Shown piece by piece: positions 26,555 to 35,404 of a DNA stretch of 64,000 bases. The notes beneath the pieces are model-generated. The model ran no database searches and was not told where the DNA came from. It saw nothing but the letters and a program-made list of their open reading frames with translations. The DNA is from Lentzea kentuckyensis (GTDB taxonomy: Bacteria > Actinomycetota > Actinomycetes > Mycobacteriales > Pseudonocardiaceae), in the NCBI RefSeq assembly GCF_002150765.1, contig NZ_MUYM01000072.1, positions 86,617-150,616 of the forward strand, given 5' to 3'. The translations under genes were made by a program, and so were the position numbers. The number at the start of each line of letters is the position of its first letter. Position 1 is the first letter of the stretch.

Positions 26555-27844
26555 ATGTCCCGGCATAGGATCGCGCTCGCCCTCGCCGCGGCCAGTGCCG
26601 TGGTCTTCCTGGGCGCGGCGGGCATCGCGCTCGGCGGCACGACCCCCGGCCACGTCGGTGCGGCGGCGGGCACGGCCGGATGTGGCAAGGCGCCCGCTCT
26701 GACGAGCGGCCAGCACACCATCAACACCGGCGGCCAGAACCGTTCGTACATCCTGCGGCTGCCGCCGAGCTACGACAACAACCGCCAGTACCGGCTGTTC
26801 GTCGGCCTGCACTGGCTGGGCGGTACCGCCAACGACGTCGACTCCGGCGGTGGCGACGGCTACAACTGGTCGTACTACGGGCTGCGGAAGCTCGCGGACG
26901 CGGCGAACAACAGCACGATCTTCGTCGCCCCGCAGGGCAACAGCAACGGCTGGGCCAATCCCGGCGGCCAGGACCTGACGTTCATCGACGACCTCGTCCG
27001 GTTGCTGGACAACAGCCTGTGCGTCGACACCACCCAGCGCTTCGCCGGCGGCTTCAGCTACGGCGGCGGGATGTCGTACGCGATCGCCTGTGCCCGCGCC
27101 AACGTGTTCCGCGCGGTGGTCGTCTATTCCGGCGGGGTGCTCAGCGGTTGCAGCGGCGGCAACGATCCCATCGCCTACATGGGCATCCACGGCGTCAGCG
27201 ACAACGTGCTCAACATCTCCCAGGGCCGGGGCATGCGCGACCGGTTCGTGCGCAACAACGGCTGCACAGCCCAGAACGCGCCAGAACCTCGTGCGGGCAG
27301 CCGGACGCACATCGTCACGAACTTCAGCGGCTGCCGGCCCGGCTATCCCGTGGTGTGGGCCGCGTTCGACGGCGGGCACACCCCCGGCCCGATCGACTCC
27401 GGCGGTGACGGCTGGCGCACCTGGACGTCCGGTGAGGCGTGGAAGTTCATCACGCAGTTCGAGGGCGGCGGCGGCCCGACGAGCACCACCACGACGACGA
27501 CCACGACCTCGAACCCGCCCGGTGACGCGGACTGCAAGGTCAGCGACGCGATCAACGCGTGGAACAACGGCCTGACGTCGAACATCACCATCACGAACAC
27601 GGGCACCGCGCCGATCAGCGGTTGGTCGCTGGTCTTCACCCTGCCAGGAGGCCAGAACATCACGTCCGGCTGGAGCGCCTCCTACTCCCCCGCCTCGGGC
27701 CAGGTGACGGCCAAGAACGTGAACTACAACGCCGACATCGCACCGAACGCGTCCATCACCGTCGGCTTCCAGGCCACCCACACCGGTGACGCCTCGGCGC
27801 CGACCTCGTTCGCCCTCAACGGCAAGACGTGCGCAGTCGCCTGA
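26555..27844 (+). CDS. Secreted feruloyl-esterase-like CE1 enzyme with CBM2 (copy 1, type A)
   Basis: 429 residues: signal peptide, alpha/beta-hydrolase of the PHB-depolymerase/feruloyl-esterase type (about 35-310), polythreonine linker, CBM2 (about 325-429). TAGCGKAPALTSGQHTI opens the domain. FAGGFSYGGGMSYA carries the nucleophile Ser and VVWAAFDGGHTPG the catalytic His. Such enzymes cleave ferulate esters on arabinoxylan. It is the first of four tandem paralogues in the order A-B-A-B, and copy 3 is its close relative but ends in CBM13 rather than CBM2. The short sequence before its ATG (GGGACAACGATGTTCCA) is repeated before copy 3. Confidence 0.88.
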   Translation: MSRHRIALALAAASAVVFLGAAGIALGGTTPGHVGAAAGTAGCGKAPALTSGQHTINTGGQNRSYILRLPPSYDNNRQYRLFVGLHWLGGTANDVDSGGGDGYNWSYYGLRKLADAANNSTIFVAPQGNSNGWANPGGQDLTFIDDLVRLLDNSLCVDTTQRFAGGFSYGGGMSYAIACARANVFRAVVVYSGGVLSGCSGGNDPIAYMGIHGVSDNVLNISQGRGMRDRFVRNNGCTAQNAPEPRAGSRTHIVTNFSGCRPGYPVVWAAFDGGHTPGPIDSGGDGWRTWTSGEAWKFITQFEGGGGPTSTTTTTTTTSNPPGDADCKVSDAINAWNNGLTSNITITNTGTAPISGWSLVFTLPGGQNITSGWSASYSPASGQVTAKNVNYNADIAPNASITVGFQATHTGDASAPTSFALNGKTCAVA

Positions 27845-27873
27845 CCATCACGAGAGAGAGTGCGTACAAACCC

Positions 27874-29163
27874 ATGCGACAGAACAACATTCTTCGACGG
27901 GCGTGGTCGCTGATCGCGGCGGCCACGCTGGTCCTCTCCGGCGCCTCCGTCGCCCAGGCGCAGACGCCGGCCGATCCTGCCGCACTGGCTGGAACCCCAG
28001 GCTGCGGCAAGGCCCCGACGCTGCGCAACGGCAACCAGACGATCCAGAGCAGCGGCAAGAACCGCTCGTTCATCCTGAGCATCCCGGACAACTACGACAA
28101 CACCCGGCAGTACCGGCTGGTCTTCGGCTTCCACTGGCTGGGCGGCACCTCCGATCAGGTGGCGGGCGGCGGCAGCGACGGCGCGGTCTACGCCCACTAC
28201 GGGCTGAAGCAGCTGTCGAACAACTCGACGATCTTCGTCGCCCCGCAGGGCCTCGGCAACGGCTGGGGCAACTCGGGCGGCGAGGACGTCAGGTTCACCG
28301 ACGACATGATCAGCCGGATCGAGAACGACCTCTGCGTCGACACCACGCAGCTCTTCTCGCTCGGCTTCAGCTACGGCGGCGCGATGAGCATCTCGCTCGC
28401 GTGCTCGCGCCCGAACGTCTTCCGCGCGATCGCCGCCATCGCGAGCCCCGGCGAGATCAGCGGCTGCGCGGGCGGCACCGCACCCGTGGCTTACATGGGC
28501 ATCCACGGCATCAACGACAACATCGGCGGTGGACGCGGCCAACGCGACCGCTGGGTCCGCAACAACGGCTGCACACCCCAGAACGCCCCCGAACCCGGAC
28601 CGAACAGCCGCACGCACATCACCACCGCGTACTCGGGCTGCAGGACCGGCTATCCGGTGGTCTGGGCCCCGTTCGACGGCGGCCACCAACAGGGACCGGT
28701 GGACGGGTGCGCGGGCTGTGAGAGCGGCGCCCGCAGCTGGGTCAAGGGCGAGGTGTGGAAGTTCTTCACCGGTGACACGACTCCCACCCCGACCGCGTTC
28801 CGGTTGCGCGGCGAGGCCTCCGGTCGTTGCCTCGACGTCAACGGCGCGAGCACGGCCAACGGCACCCAGATGATCACCTGGGACTGCCACAACAACGCCA
28901 ACCAGCAGTTCACCCTCAACGGCCAAGCCCTGCAGGTGACCGGCAAGTGCGTCGAGGCACCCGCCAACGCCGGTTCCGGAACCCAAGCCCGCATCTGGGA
29001 CTGCAACGGCAACGCGAACCAGAAGTGGAACCTCACCACCACCGGCACCATCACCAACGTCCAAACAGGACTGTGCCTCAACTCCACCAGCAACAACAAC
29101 GGCGCCACCGTCACCGTGGCGACCTGCAACAACAGCAGCGGCCAACGCTGGGCCAAGGCTTAG
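27874..29163 (+). CDS. Secreted feruloyl-esterase-like CE1 enzyme with CBM13 (copy 2, type B)
   Basis: 429 residues: signal peptide ending AQA, esterase domain (about 45-300) and ricin-type trefoil (about 308-429). The catalytic Ser lies in SLGFSYGGAMSIS and the His in VWAPFDGGHQQGP. A Cys-containing insert (VDGCAGCESGARSW) near the end distinguishes type B from type A copies. The in-frame ORF starts at 27829, but the ATG at 27874 begins the signal peptide. It is most similar to copy 4 (30532-31809). Confidence 0.88.
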   Translation: MRQNNILRRAWSLIAAATLVLSGASVAQAQTPADPAALAGTPGCGKAPTLRNGNQTIQSSGKNRSFILSIPDNYDNTRQYRLVFGFHWLGGTSDQVAGGGSDGAVYAHYGLKQLSNNSTIFVAPQGLGNGWGNSGGEDVRFTDDMISRIENDLCVDTTQLFSLGFSYGGAMSISLACSRPNVFRAIAAIASPGEISGCAGGTAPVAYMGIHGINDNIGGGRGQRDRWVRNNGCTPQNAPEPGPNSRTHITTAYSGCRTGYPVVWAPFDGGHQQGPVDGCAGCESGARSWVKGEVWKFFTGDTTPTPTAFRLRGEASGRCLDVNGASTANGTQMITWDCHNNANQQFTLNGQALQVTGKCVEAPANAGSGTQARIWDCNGNANQKWNLTTTGTITNVQTGLCLNSTSNNNGATVTVATCNNSSGQRWAKA

Positions 29164-29215
29164 CGGTCTGAGAAGGAAGGGACAACGATGTTCCAACAGC
29201 ACAAGGGGCGCTGCC

Positions 29216-30532
29216 ATGTCCCGGCGTAGGATCGTGATCGCCCTGGCCGCCGCGAGCGCTGTGGTGTTCCTCGGCGCGGCGGGCATCGCGCTGGGCGGGA
29301 CGAACCCCGGAGCGACGGCGGGCACGGCCGGCTGCGGCAAGCCACCCGCACTGAGCAGCGGCCAGCACACCATCAACTCGGGCGGTCAGAACCGCTCGTA
29401 CATCCTGCGGGTGCCGGCCAACTACGACAGCAACCGCCAGTACCGGCTCTACGTCGGCCTGCACTGGCGCGGCGGCACGGCCAACGACGTCGACTCCGGC
29501 GGATCCGACGGTTACAACTGGTCGTACTACGGCCTGCGGAAGCTCGCGGACGCGGCGAACAACGGCACGATCTTCGTCGCACCGCAGGGCAACGGCAACG
29601 GCTGGGCCAACCCCGGCGGGCAGGACCTGACGTTCATCGACGACATGATGAGGCAGCTGGAAGCGGGCCTGTGCGTCGACACGGCCCAGCGCTTCGCCAG
29701 CGGCTTCAGCTACGGCGGCGGCATGTCGTACGCGATCGCCTGCGCCCGCGCCAAGGTGTTCCGCGCGGTCGTGGTCTACTCGGGCGCCGAGCTCAGCGGC
29801 TGCAGCGGCGGCAACGATCCCATCGCCTACATGGGCATCCACGGCGTCAGCGACAACGTGCTCGGCATCGGCCTGGGCCGCGGGTTGCGCGACAGGTTCG
29901 TGCGCAACAACGGTTGCACGGCCCAGAACGCACCGGAACCGGGGGCGGGCAGCCGAACCCACATCATCACCAACTACAACGGCTGCCGGGCGGGCTACCC
30001 GGTGGTGTGGGCCGCGTTCGACGGCGGGCACACCCCCGGCCCGATCGACTCCGGTGGCGACGGCTGGCGCACCTGGACCTCCGGCGAGGCCTGGAAGTTC
30101 ATCACCCAGTTCGAGGGCGGCGGCGGCCCGACGACCACCACGACGACGCCTCCCGACCCGACCACGTTCCGGCTGCGCGGCGAGGCCTCTGGCCGCTGTC
30201 TCGACGTGACCGGTGCGGGCACGGCAAACGGCACCCAGCTGATCATCTGGGACTGCCACACCAACGCCAACCAGCAGTTCACCCAGAACGGCCAGGCGTT
30301 GCAGGTGAGCGGCAAGTGCCTGGACGCGCCGAACAACGCGGGTTCCGGCACCCGAGTCCAGATCTGGGACTGCCACGGCGGTGCCAACCAGAGCTGGAAC
30401 TTCACCGGCTCCGGCACCATCACCAGCGTCCAGACAGGACTGTGTCTCACCGCCGGCGGCACGGGCAACAACTCGGCCGTGACCGTGGCGACCTGTCAGG
30501 GCGGTACCAACCAGCGCTGGGCCAAGGCCTGA
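29216..30532 (+). CDS. Secreted feruloyl-esterase-like CE1 enzyme with CBM13 (copy 3, type A)
   Basis: 438 residues. The esterase half is near-identical in layout to copy 1 (MSRRRIVIALAAASAVVFLG signal, CGKPPALSSGQHTINSGG start, FASGFSYGGGMSYA nucleophile, FDGGHTPG His). The C-terminal third, after a short TTTTTTPPDP linker, is a ricin-type trefoil like those of copies 2 and 4, instead of the CBM2 of copy 1. The junction falls in the Thr linker, so a domain swap by recombination is likely. Its TGA overlaps the ATG of copy 4 by one base. Confidence 0.88.
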   Translation: MSRRRIVIALAAASAVVFLGAAGIALGGTNPGATAGTAGCGKPPALSSGQHTINSGGQNRSYILRVPANYDSNRQYRLYVGLHWRGGTANDVDSGGSDGYNWSYYGLRKLADAANNGTIFVAPQGNGNGWANPGGQDLTFIDDMMRQLEAGLCVDTAQRFASGFSYGGGMSYAIACARAKVFRAVVVYSGAELSGCSGGNDPIAYMGIHGVSDNVLGIGLGRGLRDRFVRNNGCTAQNAPEPGAGSRTHIITNYNGCRAGYPVVWAAFDGGHTPGPIDSGGDGWRTWTSGEAWKFITQFEGGGGPTTTTTTPPDPTTFRLRGEASGRCLDVTGAGTANGTQLIIWDCHTNANQQFTQNGQALQVSGKCLDAPNNAGSGTRVQIWDCHGGANQSWNFTGSGTITSVQTGLCLTAGGTGNNSAVTVATCQGGTNQRWAKA

Positions 30533-31809
30533 TGCGGGCCTTTTCTGGAAGGCGGTGGCTGATCGCGGCAGCCACCGCCGCGCTGGTCCTCTCCGGCGTC
30601 GGCGTCGCCGGCGCGACCACCGCGGACCAGACCGCGCAGGCGACCCCCGGCTGTGGCAAGGCTCCCACGCTGCGCAACGGCAAACTGACGATCCAGAGCG
30701 GCGGCAAGAGCCGGTCGTTCATCCTGAGCATCCCCGACAACTACGACAACGCTCGCCAGTACCGCCTGGTCTTCGGCTTCCACTGGTACGGCGGCACGGC
30801 CGAGCAGGTGGCGGGCGGCGGCAGCGACGGTGACGTCTACGCCCACTACGGCCTGCGCCGGCTGGCCAACAACTCGACGATCTTCGTCGCGCCCCAGGGC
30901 CTCAACAACGGCTGGGCCAACTCCGGCGGCGAGGACGTCAGGTTCGTCGACGACATGATCAGCCGGATCGGCGGCGACCTCTGCGTGGACACCACCCAGG
31001 TCTTCGCACTGGGCTTCAGCTACGGCGCGGGCATGAGCGTCGCCCTCGCCTGCGCCCGCCCGGCCGTCTTCCGCGCGATCGTCTCCATCGCCGGTGGGGA
31101 GATCAGCGGGTGCGCGGGCGGTACCGCGCCCGTGGCGTTCATGGGCATCCACGGCCTCGGCGACAACATCGGCGGTGGCCGGGCCCTGCGGGACAGGTGG
31201 GTCCGCAACAACGGCTGCACCCCGCAGAACGCCCCCGAACCCGCACGCGGCAGCAACACCCACATCACCACCTACTACTCGGGCTGCAAGACCGGCTACC
31301 CGGTGGTGTGGGCACCCTTCGACGGCGGCCACCAGCAGGGCCCCGTGGACGGGTGCGCGGGCTGCGAAAGCGGTGCCCGCAGCTGGGTGAAGACGGAGGT
31401 CTGGAAGTTCTTCACCGGCGAGTCACCGCCGGCCCCGACCACGTTCCGGCTGCGCGGCGAGGCGTCCGGCCGCTGCCTCGACGTGACCGGCGCGGGCACC
31501 GCCAACGGCACCCAGCTGATCACCTGGGACTGCCACAGCAACGCCAACCAGCAGTTCACGCTCAACGGCCAGACGCTGCAGGTGAGCGGCAAGTGCCTGG
31601 ACGCGCCGAACAACGCGGGTTCCGGCACCAGGGTGCAGATCTGGGACTGCAACGGTGGCGCCAACCAGAGCTGGAACGTCACCGGCTCCGGCACCATCAC
31701 CAGCGTCCAGACAGGACTGTGCCTGCACTCCACCGGTACCGGCAACAACGCGGCCGTGACCGTGGCGACCTGTCAGGGCGGTGCCGACCAACGCTGGGCC
31801 AAGGCCTGA
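30532..31809 (+). CDS. Secreted feruloyl-esterase-like CE1 enzyme with CBM13 (copy 4, type B)
   Basis: 425 residues: signal peptide, esterase domain with LGFSYGAGMSVA nucleophile and FDGGHQQGP His, then a ricin-type trefoil. It matches copy 2 along its full length, including the VDGCAGCESGARSW insert. The nucleophile elbow reads GFSYGAG where the others read GFSYGG(G/A), a conservative change that should leave the catalytic Ser intact. It is translationally coupled to copy 3 (TGATG) and is the last gene of the xylanase operon; a 12-bp hairpin follows at 31841-31866. Confidence 0.88.
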   Translation: MRAFSGRRWLIAAATAALVLSGVGVAGATTADQTAQATPGCGKAPTLRNGKLTIQSGGKSRSFILSIPDNYDNARQYRLVFGFHWYGGTAEQVAGGGSDGDVYAHYGLRRLANNSTIFVAPQGLNNGWANSGGEDVRFVDDMISRIGGDLCVDTTQVFALGFSYGAGMSVALACARPAVFRAIVSIAGGEISGCAGGTAPVAFMGIHGLGDNIGGGRALRDRWVRNNGCTPQNAPEPARGSNTHITTYYSGCKTGYPVVWAPFDGGHQQGPVDGCAGCESGARSWVKTEVWKFFTGESPPAPTTFRLRGEASGRCLDVTGAGTANGTQLITWDCHSNANQQFTLNGQTLQVSGKCLDAPNNAGSGTRVQIWDCNGGANQSWNVTGSGTITSVQTGLCLHSTGTGNNAAVTVATCQGGADQRWAKA

Positions 31810-32282
31810 ACGGCCTGACTGTCACAGTGGACCGGGTTGCGAGCACGCCGGATCTCCGGCGTGCTCGTACTCCTGGCACAGCTGAGGCTGCGACAACGCG
31901 GCCGCGACCATGGCGGTCTGACGAACCCGCGACGGCGACGTTGCAGGGCTGTGCGATCGCGGCGCTGACGAGCGCTGGGCCAAGGCCTCAGCGGCCCGAC
32001 CGTCGTACCGCACCACTTGACCTCGTTCCGAGCACCCGGCCCCGATGGCGTCTGCAAGTACCACCAACTCAACATCAACAGGCACTTTGCTACTACCAAC
32101 AAGCCTGTCCTGGACTGAGAGCACGGTGACGGGCCGCAGGCTGGCGATGAACGGTCCTTGCAGACGCCACTCGGCACCAGCTGGCACGGATGTTCCGGAC
32201 AGGAGTTCTGGCCAGGCGCTTAGACCAAGACTTCGGCGGCTCGACCCTCACACCCGCTCACCTGACCTGGTTGCGAGCACCC
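31787..32282. repeat. Three copies (one intact, two decayed) of the esterase 3'-end junction
   Basis: The sequence around the stop of esterase copy 4 (CGCTGGGCCAAGGCC, then GCGGCC-GAC, then GTTGCGAGCAC) recurs in altered form at about 31893-32039 and 32212-32282. The middle copy also keeps upstream CBM13 coding sequence (ACAACGCGGCCG, CAGGGC-GTGC) without an open frame. The last copy runs into the 3' end of the convergent lacI gene. I read these as relics of tandem duplication and loss of the esterase/lacI junction. The rest of the 448-bp gap shows no gene. Confidence 0.7.
31841..31866 (+). terminator. Terminator of the GH10-to-esterase operon
   Basis: GAGCACGCCGGA pairs perfectly with TCCGGCGTGCTC across a minimal loop, 32 bases after the last esterase stop. 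The 12-bp G/C-rich stem is the strongest hairpin in this gap. Confidence 0.78.
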
Positions 32283-33259
32283 CGGGACAGCTGAGGCGGC
32301 AACAGCACCGGCGACGGCGGCCTCCTCCGCCCGCCGATCTCGGCGACCAGCAGCTTCACCGCACGCCTGCCGAGCTCCTCAGCGGGCAGCCGCACCGAGG
32401 TGAGCGCAGGCGACATCCGTTCGGCGGTCTCGTCGGCGCAGATCGCCACCACGGCGATGTCACCCGGCACCTGGCGGCCGGCCGCGCGCAGGCACGTGAC
32501 GATCCCGCCGAGCGCCGCCTCGTTGTGCACCACCAGCGCGGTCGTCGACGGGTTCGCCCGCACCAGCATCTCCACCGCCCTGAGCACCGCGTCGTGGCCC
32601 TCCTCGACGGGCAGGGCCGTCGCGGCGACACCCTGGCGCATCGCGGCCGCGCTGAAGCCGGCCATCGTCCGGTGGGCGAAGCCGGTGCCGTGGTACATCG
32701 CGCTGGGGCCGCCGAGGAACCCCACGCAGCGGTGACCGAGGCCGGCGAGGTGCTCGGCGCACTTCGCGCCCGCCGCCGCGAAGTCGAGGTCCACGCAGGT
32801 GAGGCCGTGCACGGCGGTCGTCCGTCCGATCAGGACGGACGGGGTGGACAGCTGTCGCAGCAACGGCACCCGGTCGTCGTCCGGCTCCTCGTCCACCACC
32901 AGGAAGCCGTCGACCTGGGCGCTGTTCGCGACCCTGCGCAGGTCCGGCGGACCGTCGTCCGCGCTCATCAGCAGCAGGTCCATCCCGTGCCCGCGCGCGG
33001 CGGTGGCGGCGCCGGTGACGATTCCCGTCACCACGGGTGGGTAGGTGCCCAGCCGGGCAGGGAGCACCAGGCCGATGACGTCGGCCCTGCCCCCGCCGAA
33101 CGTCCTGGCGGCCGGGTGCGGCCGGTAGCCCAGCGATCTCATGCTCGCCCGGACCCTGGACCGCGTGCCCGGCGAGGTGGAACGTCTGCCCGTGAGCACG
33201 TAGGAAACGGTGCTCGGGGAGACCCCCGCGTGCCACGCGACCTCCGCGATGGTGACCAC
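32258..33259 (-). CDS. LacI-family transcriptional regulator next to the Cel6B-like gene
   Basis: 333 residues: N-terminal HTH (VTIAEVAWHAGVSPSTVSYVLTG), hinge (GYRPHPAARTF), and a sugar-binding-type effector domain (about 62-333). The GTG at 33259 was chosen because GGAG lies 5 nt before it and the protein then starts directly at the HTH; the GTG at 33280 would lie ahead of the ribosome-binding site. It is read leftward downstream of the Cel6B-like gene, separated by a 14-bp terminator stem. CebR-type boxes flank that neighbour, so cellulase control is plausible. Its last codons lie in the third decayed repeat of the 31787-32282 region. Confidence 0.87.
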   Translation of the reverse strand: MVTIAEVAWHAGVSPSTVSYVLTGRRSTSPGTRSRVRASMRSLGYRPHPAARTFGGGRADVIGLVLPARLGTYPPVVTGIVTGAATAARGHGMDLLLMSADDGPPDLRRVANSAQVDGFLVVDEEPDDDRVPLLRQLSTPSVLIGRTTAVHGLTCVDLDFAAAGAKCAEHLAGLGHRCVGFLGGPSAMYHGTGFAHRTMAGFSAAAMRQGVAATALPVEEGHDAVLRAVEMLVRANPSTTALVVHNEAALGGIVTCLRAAGRQVPGDIAVVAICADETAERMSPALTSVRLPAEELGRRAVKLLVAEIGGRRRPPSPVLLPPQLSRGARNQVR

Positions 33260-33305
33260 CCGGTCTCCTTTCCCGCTCACCGCGGGCCGGCAGCAGAACG
33301 CGATG

Positions 33306-33340
33306 GGGCTCCCGCGCGAGCGGAAGTCGCGCGGGAGCCC
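33306..33340 (-). terminator. Terminator of the Cel6B-like gene
   Basis: A perfect 14-bp stem (GGGCTCCCGCGCGA, 7-nt loop, TCGCGCGGGAGCCC) lies 24 bases past the Cel6B-like stop and before the lacI start, separating the two leftward units. Confidence 0.85.
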
Positions 33341-33363
33341 GGTTCTACGTCACAGCCCTGGTG

Positions 33364-35094
33364 TCACAGCGCCGGGTAGGCGTTGCGCATGAGCTCCTGG
33401 AACTGCGCGGAGAACCACTTGCCGGACAACGGCGCGTCCGGCAGAGCGCCCGACATGTTGTTGCCGTTGCGGACGTTCCCGGTGTAGGCCGGGTCGCACA
33501 TCTTGTCGGCGCCCTTGCCCTCGTTGTTCGGGATCTCCTTGCTGGCACCGTCGGACTCGCCCGGCGGCTTCATCCACACGTAGGCGTCGATGCCCGCGGC
33601 GGGTGCGGCCTTCGGGCGTTCGCCCAGCCCGGCACCGGACTGGTTGCACCAGTTGCCGAGGTGGATGCGACGGTCCAGCCGGCCGCCGTTGACGTAGGTG
33701 TCCACCGTCGTCTTCGGTCCGGGACCGGTCGGACGCGCGGCGCCGCCCCATCCGTTGCGGCTGGTGTCGATGAGCATGCCGACGCCCGCGTCGAAGCCCG
33801 CCTGCACGGCGCGCTGCCGGAACGCCTGCGCGTAGGACAGCTCGTCGACGTAACGGTTCCAGTCCACCCACTTCGACTCGCGCACGGACTTGCCGTCCAC
33901 GTTGTCGTTGATCGTGAAGTTGGGCTCGCGCACCGCGCCGTAGTTGGCGGTGTTGGCGATGAACCCGTGCACGTTCGCCTTGGTGCTGCCGGAGGCGTTC
34001 GCCGCCTGGTACAACAGCTCGGCCGTCGGGCCGAAGTTGTCGTCCCAGCCGATCCAGCCGTGGTGGCCGATGTCGAGGTAGTTGTAGACGTTCGGCACCG
34101 CGCCGAGCTTCGCGAGCGCGTAGCCGACACCGGTGATGTAGTTGCCGTTGGCCTTCATCACGTCGCACTGCGGCACGGCGGTCGGCCGCGGCGAGACGTT
34201 GGTGATCAGGTTCGGCAGCGAGTCGATCTCCACCGTCGTGACGATCCGCAGGTCCTTGTACGCGGGCTTGGCGAAGATCGCCGCGATCGGGTCGATGTAC
34301 TCGGTCTTGTACCGGTCGATCTCGGTGGCCTTGAGCTCACCGTTGGACGCCAGCGCCGAGCAGTCCCGGCCCGGCAGGTTGTAGATCACGAACTGGATCG
34401 TGAGCGGTGAGCCCGCCGCCTGACGCACCGCCTCGTCCAGATGCCCTGCGATGCCACGGGAATCGACGGTGCCGGTGATCGCCGCGATGCGGTCGATCCA
34501 CACACCGGTCGACTGGTTCGCGACCCTGCTGCCACCCGGCTCGGCGGCCGCCTTGGCCGACCAGTCCGGGTTGACGTACATCTTCGCGTTCGCGTACGGG
34601 TTGTCGACGCGGTTGCCGGGACCCGGTCCCGGACCGGGGTCACCGGTCGTCGTCGTGGTCGTCGGCGGCTGCTGGCCGGTGCAGACCGTGCCGTTCAACG
34701 TGAAGGACCCCGGATCCGCGTTCTCGGAACCGGTGTAGCTGCCGTTGAACCCGATCTCCGACGACGCGCCAGTGCCCAGGTTGCCGTTCCACGACATGCT
34801 CGTCGCGGTCACGTCCTGACCCGACTGCGACCAGTTGGCGCTCCACCCCTGGGACACCTTCTGCGTCCCGGGGAACGTGAACTTCAACGTCCAGGAGGAC
34901 ATGGCGTCACCGAGGTTGGTGATCTTCACCTTGCCGCCGAATCCGCCACCACCCCAGTTGCTCGCCGTGTAGTCGACACGGCAGCCGGCCGCGGCACCCG
35001 CGGGAGGCGCGCTCAGCGCCACCCCGAACGTCGCGACGGCGGCGGCGACCACGACGCCCGCCGCGGCCCACCGCCTTTGTCCGTTGAGCCTCAT
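33364..35094 (-). CDS. Secreted CBM2 - GH6 exocellulase (Cel6B-like cellobiohydrolase)
   Basis: 576 residues: signal peptide ending AGA, CBM2 (about 37-140), linker of Thr plus PGPGPGPG, GH6 domain (about 160-576). The motifs YNLPGRDCSALASNGEL, VTTVEIDSLPNL and WMKPPGESDG, with long active-site loops, match the Thermobifida Cel6B exocellulase rather than Cel6A. It should release cellobiose processively from cellulose chain ends, complementing the Cel6A-like and GH9 enzymes. The ATG at 35094 is preferred, with GGAG about 10 nt upstream; an in-frame GTG at 35100 is possible. A perfect CebR-type box (35132-35145) lies 37 bp upstream. Confidence 0.93.
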   Translation of the reverse strand: MRLNGQRRWAAAGVVVAAAVATFGVALSAPPAGAAAGCRVDYTASNWGGGGFGGKVKITNLGDAMSSWTLKFTFPGTQKVSQGWSANWSQSGQDVTATSMSWNGNLGTGASSEIGFNGSYTGSENADPGSFTLNGTVCTGQQPPTTTTTTGDPGPGPGPGNRVDNPYANAKMYVNPDWSAKAAAEPGGSRVANQSTGVWIDRIAAITGTVDSRGIAGHLDEAVRQAAGSPLTIQFVIYNLPGRDCSALASNGELKATEIDRYKTEYIDPIAAIFAKPAYKDLRIVTTVEIDSLPNLITNVSPRPTAVPQCDVMKANGNYITGVGYALAKLGAVPNVYNYLDIGHHGWIGWDDNFGPTAELLYQAANASGSTKANVHGFIANTANYGAVREPNFTINDNVDGKSVRESKWVDWNRYVDELSYAQAFRQRAVQAGFDAGVGMLIDTSRNGWGGAARPTGPGPKTTVDTYVNGGRLDRRIHLGNWCNQSGAGLGERPKAAPAAGIDAYVWMKPPGESDGASKEIPNNEGKGADKMCDPAYTGNVRNGNNMSGALPDAPLSGKWFSAQFQELMRNAYPAL

Positions 35095-35131
35095 TGCCAC
35101 GGATCTCCTGTCTGTCAACGTCGTTCGCCTC

Positions 35132-35145
35132 TGGGAGCGCTCCCA
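35132..35145. promoter_or_regulatory. CebR-type operator of the Cel6B-like gene
   Basis: TGGGAGCGCTCCCA is a perfect 14-bp palindrome, identical to the box before the GH9 gene at 3703-3716. It lies just upstream of the Cel6B-like start on the promoter side. Confidence 0.9.
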
Positions 35146-35294
35146 GACGTAACCGCACTGTAACTACGCCGCTAAACGACCAACCGACCCCTGGCGCAGC
35201 CGGTGCTGGTCCGAAAGGCGCTGTCCACTACCCGATTCGACGCATCACCGGATCGTCTGCCGGACTCCATGACTGCTCCACCCGAGTGGACTTA

Positions 35295-35308
35295 TGGGAA
35301 CGCTCCCA
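35295..35308. promoter_or_regulatory. Second, imperfect CebR-like box
   Basis: TGGGAACGCTCCCA differs from the perfect box by one base. It lies 150 bp from the first box, about 14 helical turns, which would suit looping between two bound repressors. No gene starts to its right, so it most likely belongs to the Cel6B-like control region. Confidence 0.68.
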
Positions 35309-35347
35309 GACTTTTAGCATGATCGCGACGGAGGCCCGCTCACGACG

Positions 35348-35394
35348 CGAACGGGTGCGGACGGCCGCGTCCAGCAGCCGCCCGCACCCGTTCG
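35348..35394 (-). terminator. Terminator of the CE2 esterase gene
   Basis: CGAACGGGTGCGG (35348-35360) pairs perfectly with CCGCACCCGTTCG (35382-35394), beginning 10 bases after the leftward CE2 stop. Thirteen base pairs and a 21-nt loop. Confidence 0.78.
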
Positions 35395-35404
35395 GGAAGA
35401 GCGT

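Noticed and set aside
28800..31800. Regular repeats that could suggest a CRISPR or satellite array
   Set aside because: They are in-frame ricin-type CBM13 repeats and paralogous esterase genes, with no constant-length repeats or spacers.
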